Of a stretch of 64,000 nt of DNA, positions 41,459 through 50,295 are shown piece after piece. Made by a program: the position numbers and the translations under genes. The stretch is from Tessaracoccus rhinocerotis (GTDB taxonomy: Bacteria > Actinomycetota > Actinomycetes > Propionibacteriales > Propionibacteriaceae): NCBI RefSeq assembly GCF_007197885.1, contig NZ_VKKG01000006.1, forward strand, positions 186,001-250,000, read 5' to 3'. The notes beneath the pieces are model-generated. The model was given only the letters and a program-made list of their open reading frames with translations, did no database searches and was not told the DNA's origin. The number at the start of each line of letters is the position of its first letter. Positions within the stretch are counted from its first letter, which is position 1.

Positions 41459-43054
41459 ATGCCAACCGTCGTCCCCGCGCAACCGATCGGCGAGCTGGGT
41501 GAGGCATGGCGCTCCTGCGTGGGCACCGGTCGGCTCAACCTGGCGCTGCGCCACGACCACCTCGAGTCCCTGGCGATGGTGCAGCGCGACATCGGGTTCC
41601 GGTACCTGCGCGGCCACGGGCTCCTCTCCGACGACATGGGCATCCACCGCCCCTACGACGGAGGGGTGCGGCACGCGTTCACCCACGTGGACCTGGTCTT
41701 CGACTCGTGGCTCGCGCTCGGCATCCGCCCGTTCCTGGAGCTGGGCTTCATGCCGTCGGGCCTGGCCTCGGGCCAGGAGACAGTGTTCTGGTGGAAGGGC
41801 AACGTCACCCCACCCAACGACGAGGACGAGTGGGTGCGCCTCGTGCAGGCCACGCTCAGGCACCTCGTGGCCCGCTACGGCATCGACGAGGTGCGGACCT
41901 GGCCCATCGAGGTCTGGAACGAGCCGAACCTGACCAACTTCTGGAAGGACGCCGACCAGGCCGCGTACCTGCGCCTCTACGAGATCACGTCGCGGGCGGT
42001 CAAGGAGGTCGACTCCGACCTGCAGGTGGGCGGGCCCGCGATCTCTCCCGGATCCGATGATTGGTGGGAGCCGTTCGCCGAGTTCGTCACCGCACGCGAC
42101 CTGCCCGTCGACTTCGTCAGCCGCCACGCCTACAGCAGCGGGCCCGGGCAGCCGGTGCCGTTCGGTCGGTACCAGACCCAGCAGCCGCCCTCGTCGCTGC
42201 TGGAGCAGTTCGACTCGCCGCGGCGCCACCTGGCGGGCACCCGGCTGGCCGGGCTGCCGGTGCACATCACCGAGTTCAACACCTCCTACCGCCCGGACAA
42301 CCCCATCCACGACACGCCCTACAACGCCGCCTACCTCGCGCCCGTGCTGGCCGCCGGTGGCGACCTGGTGGACTCGTTCTCCTACTGGACGTTCTGCGAC
42401 GTCTTCGAGGAGGAGAACATCCCCACCTCCCTCTTCCACGGCGGGTTCGGGCTGCTGACCCACCGCCAGCTCCCCAAGCCCACCTACCACCTCTACTCGT
42501 TCATGGCCCGCCTCGGGAACGAGGTGCTGGCCCGCGGCGACGACCACCTGGTCACGCGCCACCCGGACGGTCGGCTGGCGATCCTCGCCTGGCAGCCCGT
42601 CGACGGCGCGGGCCCCGGCGCCGAGCGCAACACCGTGGAGCTTTCGCTGCCCTTCGAGGCGGCGACTGCGTCCCCGCACCCCAGGGAAACTGGAAAGGGC
42701 AGTCGCACTGAGGTGCGAGCGGCAGCGAGCCTCGAAGGGCAAGGTGTCACGACCGTCTACGCCCACCGGCGGCGGGTCTCGGAGTCCGACGGCAACGCGT
42801 GGGACGCGTGGCGCCAGCTCGGCCGGCCGCACCATCCCGGCGAGCGGACGCTGGAGCTGCTCCGTGAGGCCGCACGGCCGTCGCTGGAGCGCAGCACCCA
42901 TGAGCTCCACGACGGCAGGGTGCGGCTCACGCTGCACCTCAGCCGCCACGAGGCGACCCTTGTCGAGCTGGAGGCCGTGGCCGACGAGACCGAACCCTGG
43001 ATCGATGACAGCCGCATCCCCGGCTACGGACCGCACAAGGAGCAGAACCGGTGA
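41459..43054 (+). CDS. GH39 beta-xylosidase-like enzyme, with in-frame repeat insertion
   Basis: The 531-residue cytoplasmic enzyme has GH39 features: LNLALRHDHLESLAMVQRDIGFRYLRGHGLLSDDM at the start, acid/base Glu in IEVWNEPNLTNFW and nucleophile Glu in VHITEFNTSY. GH39 enzymes release xylose from xylo-oligosaccharides. At about residues 397-429 the sequence EAATASPHPRETGKG...EGQG is foreign to the family and coded by a REP-like repeat; flanking parts (VELSLPF / TVYAHRRRVSESDGN) look continuous. The reading frame is kept, so the enzyme may still fold. It overlaps GH42 by 4 bp. Confidence 0.85.
   Translation: MPTVVPAQPIGELGEAWRSCVGTGRLNLALRHDHLESLAMVQRDIGFRYLRGHGLLSDDMGIHRPYDGGVRHAFTHVDLVFDSWLALGIRPFLELGFMPSGLASGQETVFWWKGNVTPPNDEDEWVRLVQATLRHLVARYGIDEVRTWPIEVWNEPNLTNFWKDADQAAYLRLYEITSRAVKEVDSDLQVGGPAISPGSDDWWEPFAEFVTARDLPVDFVSRHAYSSGPGQPVPFGRYQTQQPPSSLLEQFDSPRRHLAGTRLAGLPVHITEFNTSYRPDNPIHDTPYNAAYLAPVLAAGGDLVDSFSYWTFCDVFEEENIPTSLFHGGFGLLTHRQLPKPTYHLYSFMARLGNEVLARGDDHLVTRHPDGRLAILAWQPVDGAGPGAERNTVELSLPFEAATASPHPRETGKGSRTEVRAAASLEGQGVTTVYAHRRRVSESDGNAWDAWRQLGRPHHPGERTLELLREAARPSLERSTHELHDGRVRLTLHLSRHEATLVELEAVADETEPWIDDSRIPGYGPHKEQNR
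42648..42746. repeat. REP-like hairpin repeat, copy B, inside GH39
   Basis: TGCCCTTCGAGGC (42648-42660) pairs with GCCTCGAAGGGCA (42729-42741), and GCGACTGC (42662-42669) with GCAGTCGC (42700-42707). 42709-42746 matches copy A at 1850-1887 in 36 of 38 bases. It adds about 30 codons without breaking the frame. Confidence 0.75.
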
Positions 43055-45099
43055 CCCTCCCCAAGATCCCTCGCATCGCCTACGGCGGCGACTACAACCC
43101 GGAGCAGTGGGACGAGGAGGTGTGGCGCCAGGACCACGCCGCCTTCGAACTGGCAAACATCGACCTGCTGACCGTCGGGGCGTTCTCGTGGTCGCTCACG
43201 CAGCCGGCGGAGGACCGCTACGACTTCTCGGTCCTTGACGCCGTCCTGGACCTCGCCGCGGAGGAGGGCCGCCGGATCTGCCTGGCCACAGGCACGGCAG
43301 GAGTCCCGCCCTGGCTCGCCCGCAAGTACCCGGACGTTTGCCGCACGGACTTCGAGGGTCGGCGCCACGTCTTCGGCCAGCGTCACAATGCCTGCCCCAG
43401 CTCCCCGAACTTCCGGCGGCTCGCGGTCGCCCTGGCCGGCGCCCTCGCCGAGCGCTACGCCGAGCACCCCGCCGTCGTGGCCTGGCACATCGGCAACGAG
43501 TACGGCGGCGCCTGCTACTGCGAACTGTGCGCCGAGGAGTTCCGCACGTGGCTGAGGGCCAGGTACGGCACGCTCGACGAGTTGAACCGAGCCTGGTACG
43601 CCACCTTCTGGTCCCACCGCTTCACCGAATGGGCCGAGATCGTCCCGCCGAACGCGCTGTCCGAGCACTGGCGCGGACCCGACCACACTGCGTTCCAGGG
43701 CATCACCGTCGACTACCTCCGGTTCAATTCCGACAACCTGCTGCGCACCTACCGCGAGGAGAAGGACGCCATCCGAGCCCACTCGCAGCTGCCGGCCACC
43801 AGCAACTTCATGGGCGCCTACAAGCCCGTCGACTACCACCGGTGGGCGCCGCACCTGGACTTCGCCTCCTGGGACAACTACCCGCCCGACGAGCACTCGG
43901 CGCCGCGGATGGCCTTCCAACACGCCCTCCTGCGCGGGTTGAAGGACGGGCAGCCGTTCTGGCTGATGGAGCAGGCGCCCTCGGCCACCGCCACCAGGGA
44001 CGTGAACCCCGTAAAGCGGCCCGGCGTGATGCGGCTGTGGTCCTGGCAGGCGGTGGCCCACGGCGCCGAGTTCGTCGGCTTCTTCCAGATGCGACGCTCC
44101 CGCGGTGCCTGCGAGAAGGAGTTCGGCTCCGTGCTCGACCACGCCGGGCGCACCGACACCCGCACCTTCCGCGAGGTGGCCGCGCTGGGCGCCGAGTTCG
44201 ACGCCGTCGGCAACGCGCTGCTCGGCGCCCGCACGCCGGCCCGGGTGGCGTTGCTGTTCGACTGGGACTCGTGGTGGGCGCGGGAGCTCACCGACGGCCA
44301 CAGCCGCCACCTGCGATACCTCGACGTCGCACTCGCTCACCACCGAGCGCTCTGGGACGCCGGGGCCCAGGTCGACGTCGTGCCCGTGACCGCACGGCTC
44401 GAGGGCTACGACGTGGTGGTCGTCCCGACCCTCGAGATGGCCAAGGGGGACATCGCGGAGCGGCTCGAGGCCGTCGCCCGCCGCGGCGGCAGCGTCGTCA
44501 TCACGGCCATGTCCGGGCGCGTCGACGAGGACGTCCTCGCGTTCCGCGCCGACCCGCCCGGCCCGTTCGCCGACCTCGCCGGGGTGCGCGTCGCCGAGAC
44601 CGACGCCCGGTTCCCGGGCGAGCTGAACCCTGTGACGCTGGCGGCAGCCGGGTCCGAGTGCGCCACCAGCGGGGAGCACGTCTTCGAACTCCTGGAGGCC
44701 GCGGGGGCGGACGTCGTCGGCACCTACGGCTCCGACTTCTACGCCGGCACCCCGGCCGTCACCCGCAACCACGTGGGGGAGGGGGAGGTCTGGTACATCG
44801 GCACCGCACTGGACGGCGCCGGGCTGGACTGGGTGCACCGGGGCGTCCTCGCCAGACACGACCTCCTCGGCCCCTACGCGGATCACCCCGGGCTCGAGTA
44901 CGCAGTTCGGACGGTCGGGGACCGCCGGTTCGAGTTCCTCCTGAACCATTCCGGGGAGGCCGTGGAGGTCCCGGCCGCGTCGGCGGGCACGGTCCTGGTG
45001 ACGGGGGATCGGGTCGAGGGTGGTCAGCTGCTGCAGCTCCCGCCGACGGGGGTGCTCGTGCTCGAGGTCGAGCGGGTTCCCGGGCCCGGGCCGAAGTGA
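43051..45099 (+). CDS. GH42 beta-galactosidase
   Basis: The 682-residue protein starts IAYGGDYNPEQWDEEVWRQD, typical of GH42. The acid/base Glu is in AWHIGNEYGGACYC and the nucleophile in FWLMEQAPSATA. Cys residues in ACYCELCAEEF and the earlier HNACPS are of the kind that bind zinc in GH42. A trimerisation domain and beta domain follow. It removes beta-galactose from imported oligosaccharides; some members prefer plant galactosides. GTG 43051 overlaps the GH39 stop. Confidence 0.93.
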   Translation: MTLPKIPRIAYGGDYNPEQWDEEVWRQDHAAFELANIDLLTVGAFSWSLTQPAEDRYDFSVLDAVLDLAAEEGRRICLATGTAGVPPWLARKYPDVCRTDFEGRRHVFGQRHNACPSSPNFRRLAVALAGALAERYAEHPAVVAWHIGNEYGGACYCELCAEEFRTWLRARYGTLDELNRAWYATFWSHRFTEWAEIVPPNALSEHWRGPDHTAFQGITVDYLRFNSDNLLRTYREEKDAIRAHSQLPATSNFMGAYKPVDYHRWAPHLDFASWDNYPPDEHSAPRMAFQHALLRGLKDGQPFWLMEQAPSATATRDVNPVKRPGVMRLWSWQAVAHGAEFVGFFQMRRSRGACEKEFGSVLDHAGRTDTRTFREVAALGAEFDAVGNALLGARTPARVALLFDWDSWWARELTDGHSRHLRYLDVALAHHRALWDAGAQVDVVPVTARLEGYDVVVVPTLEMAKGDIAERLEAVARRGGSVVITAMSGRVDEDVLAFRADPPGPFADLAGVRVAETDARFPGELNPVTLAAAGSECATSGEHVFELLEAAGADVVGTYGSDFYAGTPAVTRNHVGEGEVWYIGTALDGAGLDWVHRGVLARHDLLGPYADHPGLEYAVRTVGDRRFEFLLNHSGEAVEVPAASAGTVLVTGDRVEGGQLLQLPPTGVLVLEVERVPGPGPK

Positions 45100-45101
45100 G
45101 G

Positions 45102-45113
45102 GAGGATGGGCGC
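45102..45113 (+). promoter_or_regulatory. -10-like box before the DUF624 gene
   Basis: GAGGAT (45102-45107) plus 6 nt leads to GTG 45114. It may be a second, internal promoter, or the GGAGGAT may serve as a ribosome-binding site in a read-through message. Confidence 0.4.
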
Positions 45114-45812
45114 GTGAGCCGAGCACGGGTGGACCCGACAGATCCCCGCAGCAGCGCCTTCGGGCGCCTGACGGGTGCGGTCTACTGGTTCCTCGTCATC
45201 GAGCTCTGCTTCCTGCTGGCGGCCGCGCCCGGCTTCGTCGGGCTGCTGCTGCTGGAGCGCGACGCCAGCAACATCCCGCTGTTCGCGTTGATGCTGGTCC
45301 CGGTGGCGCCAGCCTTCTCCGCGGCCATGCACGCGCTCGCCCGGCGCACCGCCGAGTCCGACCTCGTCGTGTGGCCGCGCTTCTGGCACGGCTGGGTGCT
45401 GAACGTCCTCGACGTGCTGAAGCTCTGGGTGCCCGCGCTGGTGCTGGGCGCGATGCTGGCGATCAACATCGTCGTCGGCGCCGCCGCGGGTGTCGGCCCC
45501 GCCCTGCGCGCCGCCTCCGGGGTGCTGCTGGCGCTGGTGGCCGTCTGGGCGGTGATCGCCGTCGTCATCGCCACGTTCTTCCGGTTCCGCACCCGCGACA
45601 CCGCACGCCTCGCACTGTTCTACCTGGCCGCCCGACCGCTCACGGCGCTCGCAGTGGCGTCCTTCCTCGTGATCGTGGTGGGCCTGATCGCGTTCACCTC
45701 CGACTGGGTGGCGGCGCTGGCCGGTTCCCTCCTGGCGGCCTTCCTGCTGCTGGTGGCCAAGCCGGTGCTCGACGACTGCCGGGCGCGCTTCGTCGAGGCC
45801 GAGGAGGCCTGA
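45114..45812 (+). CDS. DUF624 (YesL-family) membrane protein
   Basis: The 232-residue protein has about five membrane segments and the YesL-type start AFGRLTGAVYWFLVIELCFLLAAAPGFVGLLLL. DUF624 proteins are regularly encoded with LplB-type sugar transporters and plant-glycan hydrolases; their role is unknown. Start GTG 45114 is chosen from the upstream box. It closes the sugar operon. Confidence 0.85.
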   Translation: MSRARVDPTDPRSSAFGRLTGAVYWFLVIELCFLLAAAPGFVGLLLLERDASNIPLFALMLVPVAPAFSAAMHALARRTAESDLVVWPRFWHGWVLNVLDVLKLWVPALVLGAMLAINIVVGAAAGVGPALRAASGVLLALVAVWAVIAVVIATFFRFRTRDTARLALFYLAARPLTALAVASFLVIVVGLIAFTSDWVAALAGSLLAAFLLLVAKPVLDDCRARFVEAEEA

Positions 45813-45826
45813 CCGCCGGCGCGTGG

Positions 45827-45838
45827 GAGGCTGGGCGC
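45827..45838 (+). promoter_or_regulatory. Leaderless-type box (GAGGCT + 6 nt + ATG)
   Basis: GAGGCT (45827-45832) and GGGCGC precede ATG 45839, nearly identical to the DUF624 gene start region. Confidence 0.4.
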
Positions 45839-46693
45839 ATGATCTCGGACCTCCAGGGAAGACTGCGACGCGTCGGCGTGAGCGACGAGGACGTGGCCGA
45901 ACTCGGCGTCGCGCTGCACGAGATCCGCACGCATCCCCGACGCGCCGAGCTGGCCACCGCGCTGCGGGCGCAGGTCGGCCGGATCCTGGGGGACGACACC
46001 GTCTTCGAGCCCACCGACTTCGAGCTCGGGTCCGTGGTGGGGGCCGTGCCGCTGCTGGCGCTGCTCGACGTCTGCGGTGACGTCGAGGACCACCTCCGCG
46101 GCCGCGGGATGCCCGCCGACGTCCGCACCGCAACCCTCTCGGAGATTGGTCGCCAGACCACCAAGACCCGACGCGTCCGCGGCCACGCCGGGTTCCAGGA
46201 CGCCGCTTGGGTGGAGAGGGTCTTCCGCGGCGGGTTCGCCAACGTCGAGCGCCTGCAGTTCGAGCTGCTGCGCGACGACTCCCGCGGCGAGCACGTGCTC
46301 AACACCCACATCCCGGCCGGAGGGCAGCTGCCGCCCGACGTCGTCGCTGACTCGCTGCGTCGCGGCCGACGGGTGATGGGGGACGCGTACCCGGAACTCG
46401 GCCCGTTCACCACGGCGGTGTGCAAGTCCTGGCTGCTCGATCCCCAACTGCAGGACCTGGTGCCGGGCTCCAACCTCGCATCCTTCGCGGCGCTCTGGGA
46501 GCTCGAGGACTCCGAGCCCGGCGACGGCGAGGTGCTGTTCTTCGTGTTCGACCTCCCGCGCGACTCGGGCGGCCGGCTGGCGGAGCTGCTGCCTCGCCTG
46601 CAACCCCGCTCCAGCCTGCAGCGGGCCCTGCTGGATCTCTGGCGAGCCGGCGGCTCCATCCGCGTCCACCGCGGCTCGCTCCCGCTGCCGTAG
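45839..46693 (+). CDS. GNAT-like acyltransferase (NAT_N/GNAT_C type)
   Basis: The 284-residue protein carries motifs I associate with the NAT_N/GNAT_C acyltransferase group: EIGRQTTKTRRVRGHAGFQDAAWVERVFRGGFANVERLQFEL in the middle, HIPAGGQLPPDVVADSLRR, and CKSWLLDPQLQDLVPGSNLASFAALWEL. These enzymes are predicted to move an acyl group; substrate is unknown. It is downstream of DUF624 but may be unlinked to sugar use. Confidence 0.65.
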   Translation: MISDLQGRLRRVGVSDEDVAELGVALHEIRTHPRRAELATALRAQVGRILGDDTVFEPTDFELGSVVGAVPLLALLDVCGDVEDHLRGRGMPADVRTATLSEIGRQTTKTRRVRGHAGFQDAAWVERVFRGGFANVERLQFELLRDDSRGEHVLNTHIPAGGQLPPDVVADSLRRGRRVMGDAYPELGPFTTAVCKSWLLDPQLQDLVPGSNLASFAALWELEDSEPGDGEVLFFVFDLPRDSGGRLAELLPRLQPRSSLQRALLDLWRAGGSIRVHRGSLPLP

Positions 46694-46805
46694 CGGCGAG
46701 GTTGTTTCACCTCCACGAGGATCGCAGGACCCATGCAGCCGTAGAGTGCGAGCAGCACCATCCCGACCCGGACTCAACGTCCGAGCACCAAGAGGAGAAC
46801 AGACC

Positions 46806-47285
46806 ATGACCATCAAGGACATCGGACCCCGCCCGAACGCGTTCGACATCGAAGGGGCCACCCGGGGCAACGAGAACTACCGCACCGTGGCGTGGACCGG
46901 CAAGTACCTGCAGGTCACGCTGATGTCCATCCCGGTCGGGAAGTCGATCGGTCTTGAGGTCCACCCCGAAACCGATCAGTTCCTGCGCCTCGATGCGGGA
47001 CAGGGCAGGGCCGTCATGGGCCCGGCCGAGGACCAGCTCGACTTCGAGCAGGACGTCTCCGACGGATGGTCCATCCAGGTCCCCGCCGGTACCTGGCACG
47101 ACGTGATCAACACCGGTGACGAGCCGCTGCGCCTCTACGCGATCTACGCCCCCGTGCACCACGCACCCGGCATCACACAGGAGACGAGCGCCAAGGCCGA
47201 ACAGGACGAAGCCGCCGGCAAGGACGAGCCTCCCGCGTGGACGGTCCAGCCCGAGGACGACGCGGCCGACGAGCACGCCGGCTGA
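46806..47285 (+). CDS. Cupin-domain protein
   Basis: The 159-residue protein has a single cupin barrel: GKSIGLEVHPETDQFLRLDAGQGRAVMG (first motif with metal-binding H and E) and WSIQVPAGTWHDVINTGDEPLRLYAIYAP (second motif with H). A charged tail (residues 125-159) follows. Such proteins bind metal and sometimes sugars; the role is unknown. AAGAGGAG lies before ATG 46806, and TAGAGT (46744-46749) may be its -10. It converges on the GH67 gene with a 7-bp gap. Confidence 0.85.
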   Translation: MTIKDIGPRPNAFDIEGATRGNENYRTVAWTGKYLQVTLMSIPVGKSIGLEVHPETDQFLRLDAGQGRAVMGPAEDQLDFEQDVSDGWSIQVPAGTWHDVINTGDEPLRLYAIYAPVHHAPGITQETSAKAEQDEAAGKDEPPAWTVQPEDDAADEHAG

Positions 47286-47292
47286 CCCCGAC

Positions 47293-49221
47293 TCAGAAGA
47301 TCCGGCGGCCCCGCTCGTCGGGGATCCCGGACTTCCGGAGGAAGTACGTGTTGACCTGGTCGCGCCACTCGGTGGCGGAGCGCAGCTGCTCGGCGAGGCG
47401 CTCGGAGACCCGCTCGAACAGGTCGTCTGGGACCCGCCCGCGCGCCTGCTCCCACGAGGCGACCATCCGCTCCACCCGCTCCACGCCGTCGAAGTGGGAG
47501 TCGTAGATGTGCTGGACGACGGTCTTCCCGCTGTGCAGCCTGTGCCCGTAGGGCAGGTGGTGGAAGAACAGCACCAGCTCGTCGGGGGTGGTGGCCGGGT
47601 CCTCGTAGCGGCTGCGCCAGGGTTCTGGGTACTGTCCGGCGAAGCCGGTGCCGGTGGCCACGCTGCGGTCGACGCCCACGCCGTCGCGGTCCGCGAAGTG
47701 GTAGGTCCCCCAGGGCGAGTACTCGTAGCCGTCTACGCTCGGGCCGTAGTGCTGACCCGGGTTCACCATGAACCCCACCCCCAGCGGCGCCGTGTACGAC
47801 TCGTAGGTCTCCCACGAGTCGTCGAGGATGCCGTGGACGGTGCGCGCGAGTTCCGGGTCGTCGCCGAAGGTCAGGGCGATCCACTCGTCCAGCACCGCCG
47901 ACGGCGCCAGCTGCGGGTCCCAGGACAGGCGTCCGAACGCGTAGAGGTTGGACTGCGCCAGTGGGTGGCCGGTCCAGAAGAAGTCGTCGCCGACGTTGGA
48001 GACCGCCGCCAGCCCGCCGCCCGCCAGCTCTGAGACGGTGGGCCCGTCATCGCCGGAGGGGCGGAATCCCAGCACCTCGCTCCAGGGCCTGCCGAGGTGG
48101 ACTGCGTGCTGCTGCTGGCCGCTGTACTCCTGCGTGACCTGCAGTTCCAGCGCCAGCCGTGTGCCAGGCATCGCGGCCAGCAGCGGCGAGACCGGCTCGC
48201 GCACCTGGAAGTCCATCGGTCCGTGCTTGACCTGGACCACCACGTTCTCGTCGAAGCGGCCGTCGAGCGGGGTGAAGTGGTCGAACGCGGCCCGGGCGCG
48301 GTCGGTGGAGCGGTCCCGCCAGTCCTGGGTGTGGTTGTAGACGAACGCGCGCCAGTGCACGATCCCGCCGTGGGGTGCCAGCGCCCGGGCCAGCAGGTTG
48401 GCGCCGTCGGCGTGGTCGCGGCCGTAGGAGAACGGCCCGGGCTGGCCCTCGGAGTCGGCCTTCACGAGCAGGCCGCCGAAGTCCGGGATGGCCTCGTACA
48501 CGCGGGCGACGGCGTCGGCCCACCACTGCGCGACCTCGGCGTCCAGCGGGTCGGACGTCGGCAGTCCGCCCAGCAGGATGGGCGCGGCGAAGCTCACCGA
48601 CAGGTGCACCCGGATCCCCCACGGCCGGAACTGCTCCGCGATCCGGACCACCTCGTGGAGGTCGTCGGTCAGCAACCGGGCCTCGCGGGCGTGGACGTTC
48701 ACGTTGTTGACCGCCACCCGGTTGATGCCGACTGACGCCAACAGCCGGGCGTAGGCGCCGACGCGGCTGAGGTCGGCACGGACCTCGCCGGCGTCGTAGA
48801 AGATGGATCCGCCCGAGTAGCCGCGCTCGACCTGCCCCATCACCGGATGGACGTCGATGTTGTCCCAGTGGTCGAGCATGCGCATCGCGTGGGCCGGGCG
48901 GTTGACCTGCCCGGGTACGTCGTCACCGAGTGCCCTCGCGCCCAGGCGGACGAGTTCGAACCACCCGTAGAGGGCACCCCGCTCGTCGCCGGCGACGACG
49001 TTGGTCACGCCGTCGCGCCGCACCAGCCGGAACGTCTCGGGACCGAGGCTCTCGTCGAGGTCGATGGTGACGTCGGCGTCGGTGGTGGCGGGCAGCATCG
49101 CGGCACGAGCCGCCTCGCGCCGCACGGTGTCGAGGAGTACGCCCTCGCCGTCGACACGGAGCGTTCGCCCCCGGAGGTGGTCGGTGCTGGATTCGGGCAG
49201 CCACATCTCGTGGTGGGTCAT
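47293..49221 (-). CDS. GH67 alpha-glucuronidase
   Basis: The 642-residue intracellular enzyme has GH67 signatures: MRMLDHWDNIDVHPVMGQVERGYSGGSIF, GINRVAVNNVNVHAREARLL, DFGGLLVKADSEGQPGPFSYGRDHADGANLLA (catalytic acid region) and FDENVVVQVKHGPMDFQVREP (catalytic D/E pair). It removes 4-O-methylglucuronic acid from the end of xylo-oligosaccharides. Length fits the family. Its presence opposite GH39 and an oligosaccharide transporter is the best clue that the locus handles glucuronoxylan. Confidence 0.93.
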   Translation of the reverse strand: MTHHEMWLPESSTDHLRGRTLRVDGEGVLLDTVRREAARAAMLPATTDADVTIDLDESLGPETFRLVRRDGVTNVVAGDERGALYGWFELVRLGARALGDDVPGQVNRPAHAMRMLDHWDNIDVHPVMGQVERGYSGGSIFYDAGEVRADLSRVGAYARLLASVGINRVAVNNVNVHAREARLLTDDLHEVVRIAEQFRPWGIRVHLSVSFAAPILLGGLPTSDPLDAEVAQWWADAVARVYEAIPDFGGLLVKADSEGQPGPFSYGRDHADGANLLARALAPHGGIVHWRAFVYNHTQDWRDRSTDRARAAFDHFTPLDGRFDENVVVQVKHGPMDFQVREPVSPLLAAMPGTRLALELQVTQEYSGQQQHAVHLGRPWSEVLGFRPSGDDGPTVSELAGGGLAAVSNVGDDFFWTGHPLAQSNLYAFGRLSWDPQLAPSAVLDEWIALTFGDDPELARTVHGILDDSWETYESYTAPLGVGFMVNPGQHYGPSVDGYEYSPWGTYHFADRDGVGVDRSVATGTGFAGQYPEPWRSRYEDPATTPDELVLFFHHLPYGHRLHSGKTVVQHIYDSHFDGVERVERMVASWEQARGRVPDDLFERVSERLAEQLRSATEWRDQVNTYFLRKSGIPDERGRRIF

Positions 49222-49243
49222 CGTCGGCCTTCGTCAGGGAATG

Positions 49244-49258
49244 GTATTGCCACGATAC
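49244..49258. promoter_or_regulatory. GTAT-centred palindrome upstream of GH67
   Basis: GTATTG-CCA-CGATAC is an imperfect palindrome 22 bp before ATG 49221 and probably an operator. It differs from the CGAAAC-type operators of the transporter genes, so GH67 may have its own regulator. Confidence 0.5.
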
Positions 49259-49313
49259 TAATAAGTGGCTCCTTCGCGAGGCGGTGTCCCACGCGCCGAC
49301 CCGGCGCCGGCCG

Positions 49314-50285
49314 TCAGCCCCCGAGGAGGCCCTTCTCCGTGAGCCAGTCGGTGGCGATGGTGGCTGGGGAGGCCTTCTCGTCGCCCTGGTTGCGCGCGTT
49401 CATGGCGATCAGGTCCTCGGTCGTCAGCGCGATGTTGACCGCGTCGATGATGCCCTCGGCGTCAACCGGGAACGCGTCGCTGGCCAGCGGCACCACGTTC
49501 TGCGCGATGATCATGTTCTCCGGGTCCTCGAGCACCACCAGCCCCTCGTCGCTGATTGCGGGCGTGGTGGTGTAGATGTCGGCCATGTCGACGTCGCCCG
49601 CCACGAGCGCCTGGACGGTGAGGGGGCCGCCGCCGTCGTCGATGGGCGTGAACTCGATGCTCTCGGCGGGGACCCCGTAGATCTCGGTGAGGCCGGGCGG
49701 GCCGTAGGGGCGCTCGGCGAGCTCGGGGTTGCCGGCCACGCGCAGGGTCCCCTCGAACCCGGCCAGGTCTGCCAGGGAAGTGATGCCGTTGGTCTCGGAG
49801 AACTCCGAGGTGACGCACCAGGAGTCCTTGTTCTCCGCCTTGGCCGGGTCCAGGACGCGCAGGCCCTCGGGCACCGCCTCCTCGAGGGCCGAGATGATCG
49901 CGTCCGGCTCGGCCGCCGTCGCCTCCGGGTCGAGGAACTGCAGCAGGTTGCCCGAGTACTCCGGGACGATGTCCACCGAGCCGTCGGTGAGGGCCCCGTA
50001 GTAGATGTCGCGGGCGCCGATCTGCATGTTGCGCTCGACCGTGTACCCGGCCTCCTCCAGGGCCTGGGCGTACACCTCGGCGATGATCTCGTTCTCGGTG
50101 AAGCCGGCGGAACCCACGCGGATCGGGCCACCTGCCGCGGGTTCGGAGGCGTCGTCGGTGGTGTCCGGATCCTGGCCCGGATCGGCGGTGCCGAGCGGAT
50201 CGGCGTCGGAGCACCCCGCCAGTGCGAGGGCGGCGACCCCGGCGGAGGTCAGTACTGTGCGGCGACTGAATTGGAACGAGGGCAT
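49314..50285 (-). CDS. Osmoprotectant ABC substrate-binding lipoprotein (OpuC/ProX-like)
   Basis: The 323-residue protein has a twin-Arg-like lipoprotein signal (SRRTVLTSAGVAALALAGC). The mature domain matches glycine betaine/choline binding proteins: IRVGSAGFTENEIIAEVYAQALEEAGYTVERNMQIGARDIYYGALTDGSVDIVPEYSGNLLQFL. CTAGGAG precedes ATG 50285. It is the last gene of a four-gene operon with ATPase and two permeases, for uptake of compatible solutes. Confidence 0.92.
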   Translation of the reverse strand: MPSFQFSRRTVLTSAGVAALALAGCSDADPLGTADPGQDPDTTDDASEPAAGGPIRVGSAGFTENEIIAEVYAQALEEAGYTVERNMQIGARDIYYGALTDGSVDIVPEYSGNLLQFLDPEATAAEPDAIISALEEAVPEGLRVLDPAKAENKDSWCVTSEFSETNGITSLADLAGFEGTLRVAGNPELAERPYGPPGLTEIYGVPAESIEFTPIDDGGGPLTVQALVAGDVDMADIYTTTPAISDEGLVVLEDPENMIIAQNVVPLASDAFPVDAEGIIDAVNIALTTEDLIAMNARNQGDEKASPATIATDWLTEKGLLGG

Positions 50286-50295
50286 CTTCGATCTC

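Noticed and set aside
43024-45126. A 700-codon open frame opposite GH42
   Set aside because: Composition is that of an antisense shadow, and GH42 is certain from catalytic motifs.
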